Of a stretch of 64,000 bases of DNA, positions 62,681 to 64,000 are shown in pieces. Below the pieces are notes generated by a model, which saw only the letters and a program-made list of their open reading frames with translations, did not search any database and had not been told where the DNA came from. The position numbers and the translations under genes are program-made. Numbering within the stretch: position 1 is the stretch's first letter; each line of letters begins with the position of its first letter. The DNA comes from Planctomycetaceae bacterium (GTDB taxonomy: Bacteria; Planctomycetota; Planctomycetia; Pirellulales; Pirellulaceae), in contig JAEUIQ010000070.1 of assembly GCA_016794985.1 (NCBI GenBank), positions 62,001 to 126,000 of the forward strand. Reading direction: 5' to 3'.

Positions 62681-63645
62681 AGATTGCGCGAGCAGTACGT
62701 GAGCTCTACAAGGATCTCGTTGAGAAACATAGCCGCCTGAAGGAGTCGGTGGACACTCTGATCCAGAGCCGAAAGGAGCAACGTTGGCATTATGAGAGCC
62801 GTGTCAAGGGAGAAGAGAGTTTTGCCCTGAAGCTTGAGACCGGGAGAATCGAGAACCCGTCAGCTCCTGAAGACTTTTTTGCATGCACGATAGTTGTCGA
62901 GAATCACGCCCGAATCGCTGCTGCTGAAGATTTGGTCAATTCCCTTTTTAGCTTGATTGCGCGTAGGCCAAAAGAAGACGTTTCAACACACCTCTCTCCT
63001 GAGAACTTTGGATTTGATGATCTACGACTTTACGTCAATTGGAAAGATGCGCCGCAACTTCCAACTAGCGGTTTTTCTGGGATGGTATTTGAAATCCAGA
63101 TTAAGACGTTTTTACAACATGCTTGGGGAATCGCAACCCATGATTTTGTATACAAGTCCGACGATGTTGATTGGGCTGAAAGCCGAATTGCTTTTCAGGT
63201 TAAAGCCATGCTTGAGCATGCAGAGCTTTCTATCGGAGAAGCACAAACGCTTTCTACCGCAAAATTGGTTGGTCGATGCGACAAAGAATTTCGGAGCCTA
63301 AAGGATACGATTGCCGAGATCAAAAAGCGATGGGATTTGGATAACTTGCCGACAGATCTGAAGCGACTGGCGCAGAACATACTCCACCTGTCAAAAACTC
63401 TTGCCATCAATCTTAGTGATATTTGGGACGCAGTCGATGCTGAAACGACAAGGGGACGCGGCGCTAAGCAACAAAACCTGTCTCCGTACTCTTCGACGCT
63501 CCAAGCTCTGGTTGAAATAAGGGGCGCGAAGCTATTTGATCCATTGAAGAAGGATTGGGTAAGGCAAAAGATCTATGTGCCGCAAGAAGTGGAGCTTCCA
63601 CCGTTAGAAAAGAAGATCAAAGAAAAATTGGTTATCATTACGTAA
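62677..63645 (+). CDS. RelA/SpoT-domain (nucleotide pyrophosphokinase-like) protein
   Basis: 322 residues; start overlaps the DUF262 stop as ATGA. The synthetase fold is recognisable: YESRVKGEESFALKLE at the ATP-binding segment, EDFFACTIVVEN where RelA has DxxGxR, GFDDLRLYVNW, and VFEIQIKTFLQHAWGIATHD with the catalytic EIQI(R/K)T...HAWA motif. The C-terminal 130 residues are helical. Small proteins of this fold make (p)ppGpp or pppApp, or modify tRNA, and some are phage-activated toxins. The Asp and Arg of the DxxGxR motif are not kept, so the chemistry may differ. Confidence 0.82.
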   Translation: MKIARAVRELYKDLVEKHSRLKESVDTLIQSRKEQRWHYESRVKGEESFALKLETGRIENPSAPEDFFACTIVVENHARIAAAEDLVNSLFSLIARRPKEDVSTHLSPENFGFDDLRLYVNWKDAPQLPTSGFSGMVFEIQIKTFLQHAWGIATHDFVYKSDDVDWAESRIAFQVKAMLEHAELSIGEAQTLSTAKLVGRCDKEFRSLKDTIAEIKKRWDLDNLPTDLKRLAQNILHLSKTLAINLSDIWDAVDAETTRGRGAKQQNLSPYSSTLQALVEIRGAKLFDPLKKDWVRQKIYVPQEVELPPLEKKIKEKLVIIT

Positions 63646-63681
63646 TTCATTTGTAGTCGTCGCGAGCTGCTCTTGCGGTAG

Positions 63682-63864
63682 TCTCAGGAGGACGGACTGG
63701 TTGTCAGTGCGGAACTTGACCAGTGGTTGCCTGATCGATGGCTGGAGGCCCATCCCAAACATCGTTGGACGATCGACGAGATCGGCGGACAAGAACGTAC
63801 TCAAGAAGAATTGGCCAAACGAAACCGCCGCCAGATCGAAAAACGGAAAAAGAAGCAGGGGTAG
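63682..63864 (+). other. Possible 3' remnant of a gene
   Basis: An open 60-codon frame after a stop at 63679, without an ATG or GTG start, reads VSAELDQWLPDRWLEAH ... TIDEIGGQERTQEELA and ends in a Lys-rich tail. The composition is protein-like and charged, as at the C-terminus of a real protein. It could mark where the mobile cassette joined older sequence. Family unknown. Confidence 0.3.
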
Positions 63865-63955
63865 TTCATCGAACGCTCACAAATCTTCAGCGGCAAAGGG
63901 CCGCTTGTAGTCAGGAAGAAATCACTCGAAGCCTTTTTCTGTCTCGCGACGGCGT

Positions 63956-64000
63956 TCACCTGTCGTTGAGGTCCATGTACTCCTGAATCACCGACACGAG
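63956..64000 (-). CDS. Possible C-terminal end of a minus-strand gene entering from the right edge
   Basis: Fourteen codons (ending EYMDLNDR and stop) are open to the right edge. Too short to identify; included because it suits a gene continuing beyond the window. Confidence 0.25.
   Translation of the reverse strand, partial: LVSVIQEYMDLNDR

Overview
The window looks like a chromosomal segment of a planctomycete, most likely Pirellulales. The signs are PEP-CTERM sorting, two ECF-sigma/Ser-Thr-kinase gene pairs, a 3-keto-disaccharide hydrolase (DUF1080) lipoprotein-like gene, small membrane proteins starting MRFSLRSL/MNFSLRSL, a planctomycete-type tyrosine integrase with a GPTD motif, moderate GC, and many dispersed palindromic repeats built around GGCCCGAACGGGCC or AAGGCCTGAAAGGCC. 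The species cannot be fixed from the sequence.

Layout. 0-8.7 kb: housekeeping-like genes (cupin/JmjC protein, transglutaminase plus circularly permuted ATP-grasp/alpha-E fusion, creatininase family, LysM protein with a decayed L,D-transpeptidase tail) separated by palindromic repeat arrays. 8.7-18.6 kb: a double metallo-beta-lactamase protein, a DUF234-type ATPase behind two inverted repeats, a PhoD-like phosphatase broken by two nonsense codons, and a tandemly duplicated two-gene cassette of unknown membrane proteins with a third, internally deleted copy. 18.6-33.4 kb: PEP-CTERM protein, ECF sigma and kinase, a CHAT-like/transglutaminase-like fusion that has lost the CHAT catalytic residues, DUF1080 protein, hybrid histidine kinase and a REC-PAS-GGDEF-EAL protein.

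33.8-49.6 kb is the accessory region of greatest interest. Three large STAND/NACHT-type NTPases (36277-39042, 39708-42578, 46905-49538) each end in an FGE-sulfatase/C-type-lectin (CLec) domain. Their last 142 bases are nearly identical apart from a 72-base block in which differences fall on AAC/AAT-like codons at positions that appear to be template adenines. This is the signature of a diversity-generating retroelement (DGR). Between the two convergent genes lies the C-terminal 76 codons of a DGR-type reverse transcriptase, joined to a 17-base piece identical to the start of the variable repeats, as if a deletion had removed the template repeat and the RT catalytic part. The second NTPase sits in an operon with a Lon-like protein and a small unknown protein. 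A ThiF/E1-like protein, a 76-aa and a 55-aa protein, and an ECF sigma factor with an N-terminal extension lie alongside. Palindromic repeats have inserted in frame into one of the NTPases.

50.6-56.6 kb: an ECF sigma - Ser/Thr kinase - secreted cholesterol-dependent-cytolysin-like protein - membrane protein series on the minus strand. 56.8-63.6 kb: tRNA-Arg, a tyrosine integrase and a tightly coupled three-gene set (fused BsuBI/PstI-type methyltransferase-endonuclease, DUF262 protein, RelA/SpoT-domain protein) that reads as a small mobile defence cassette.
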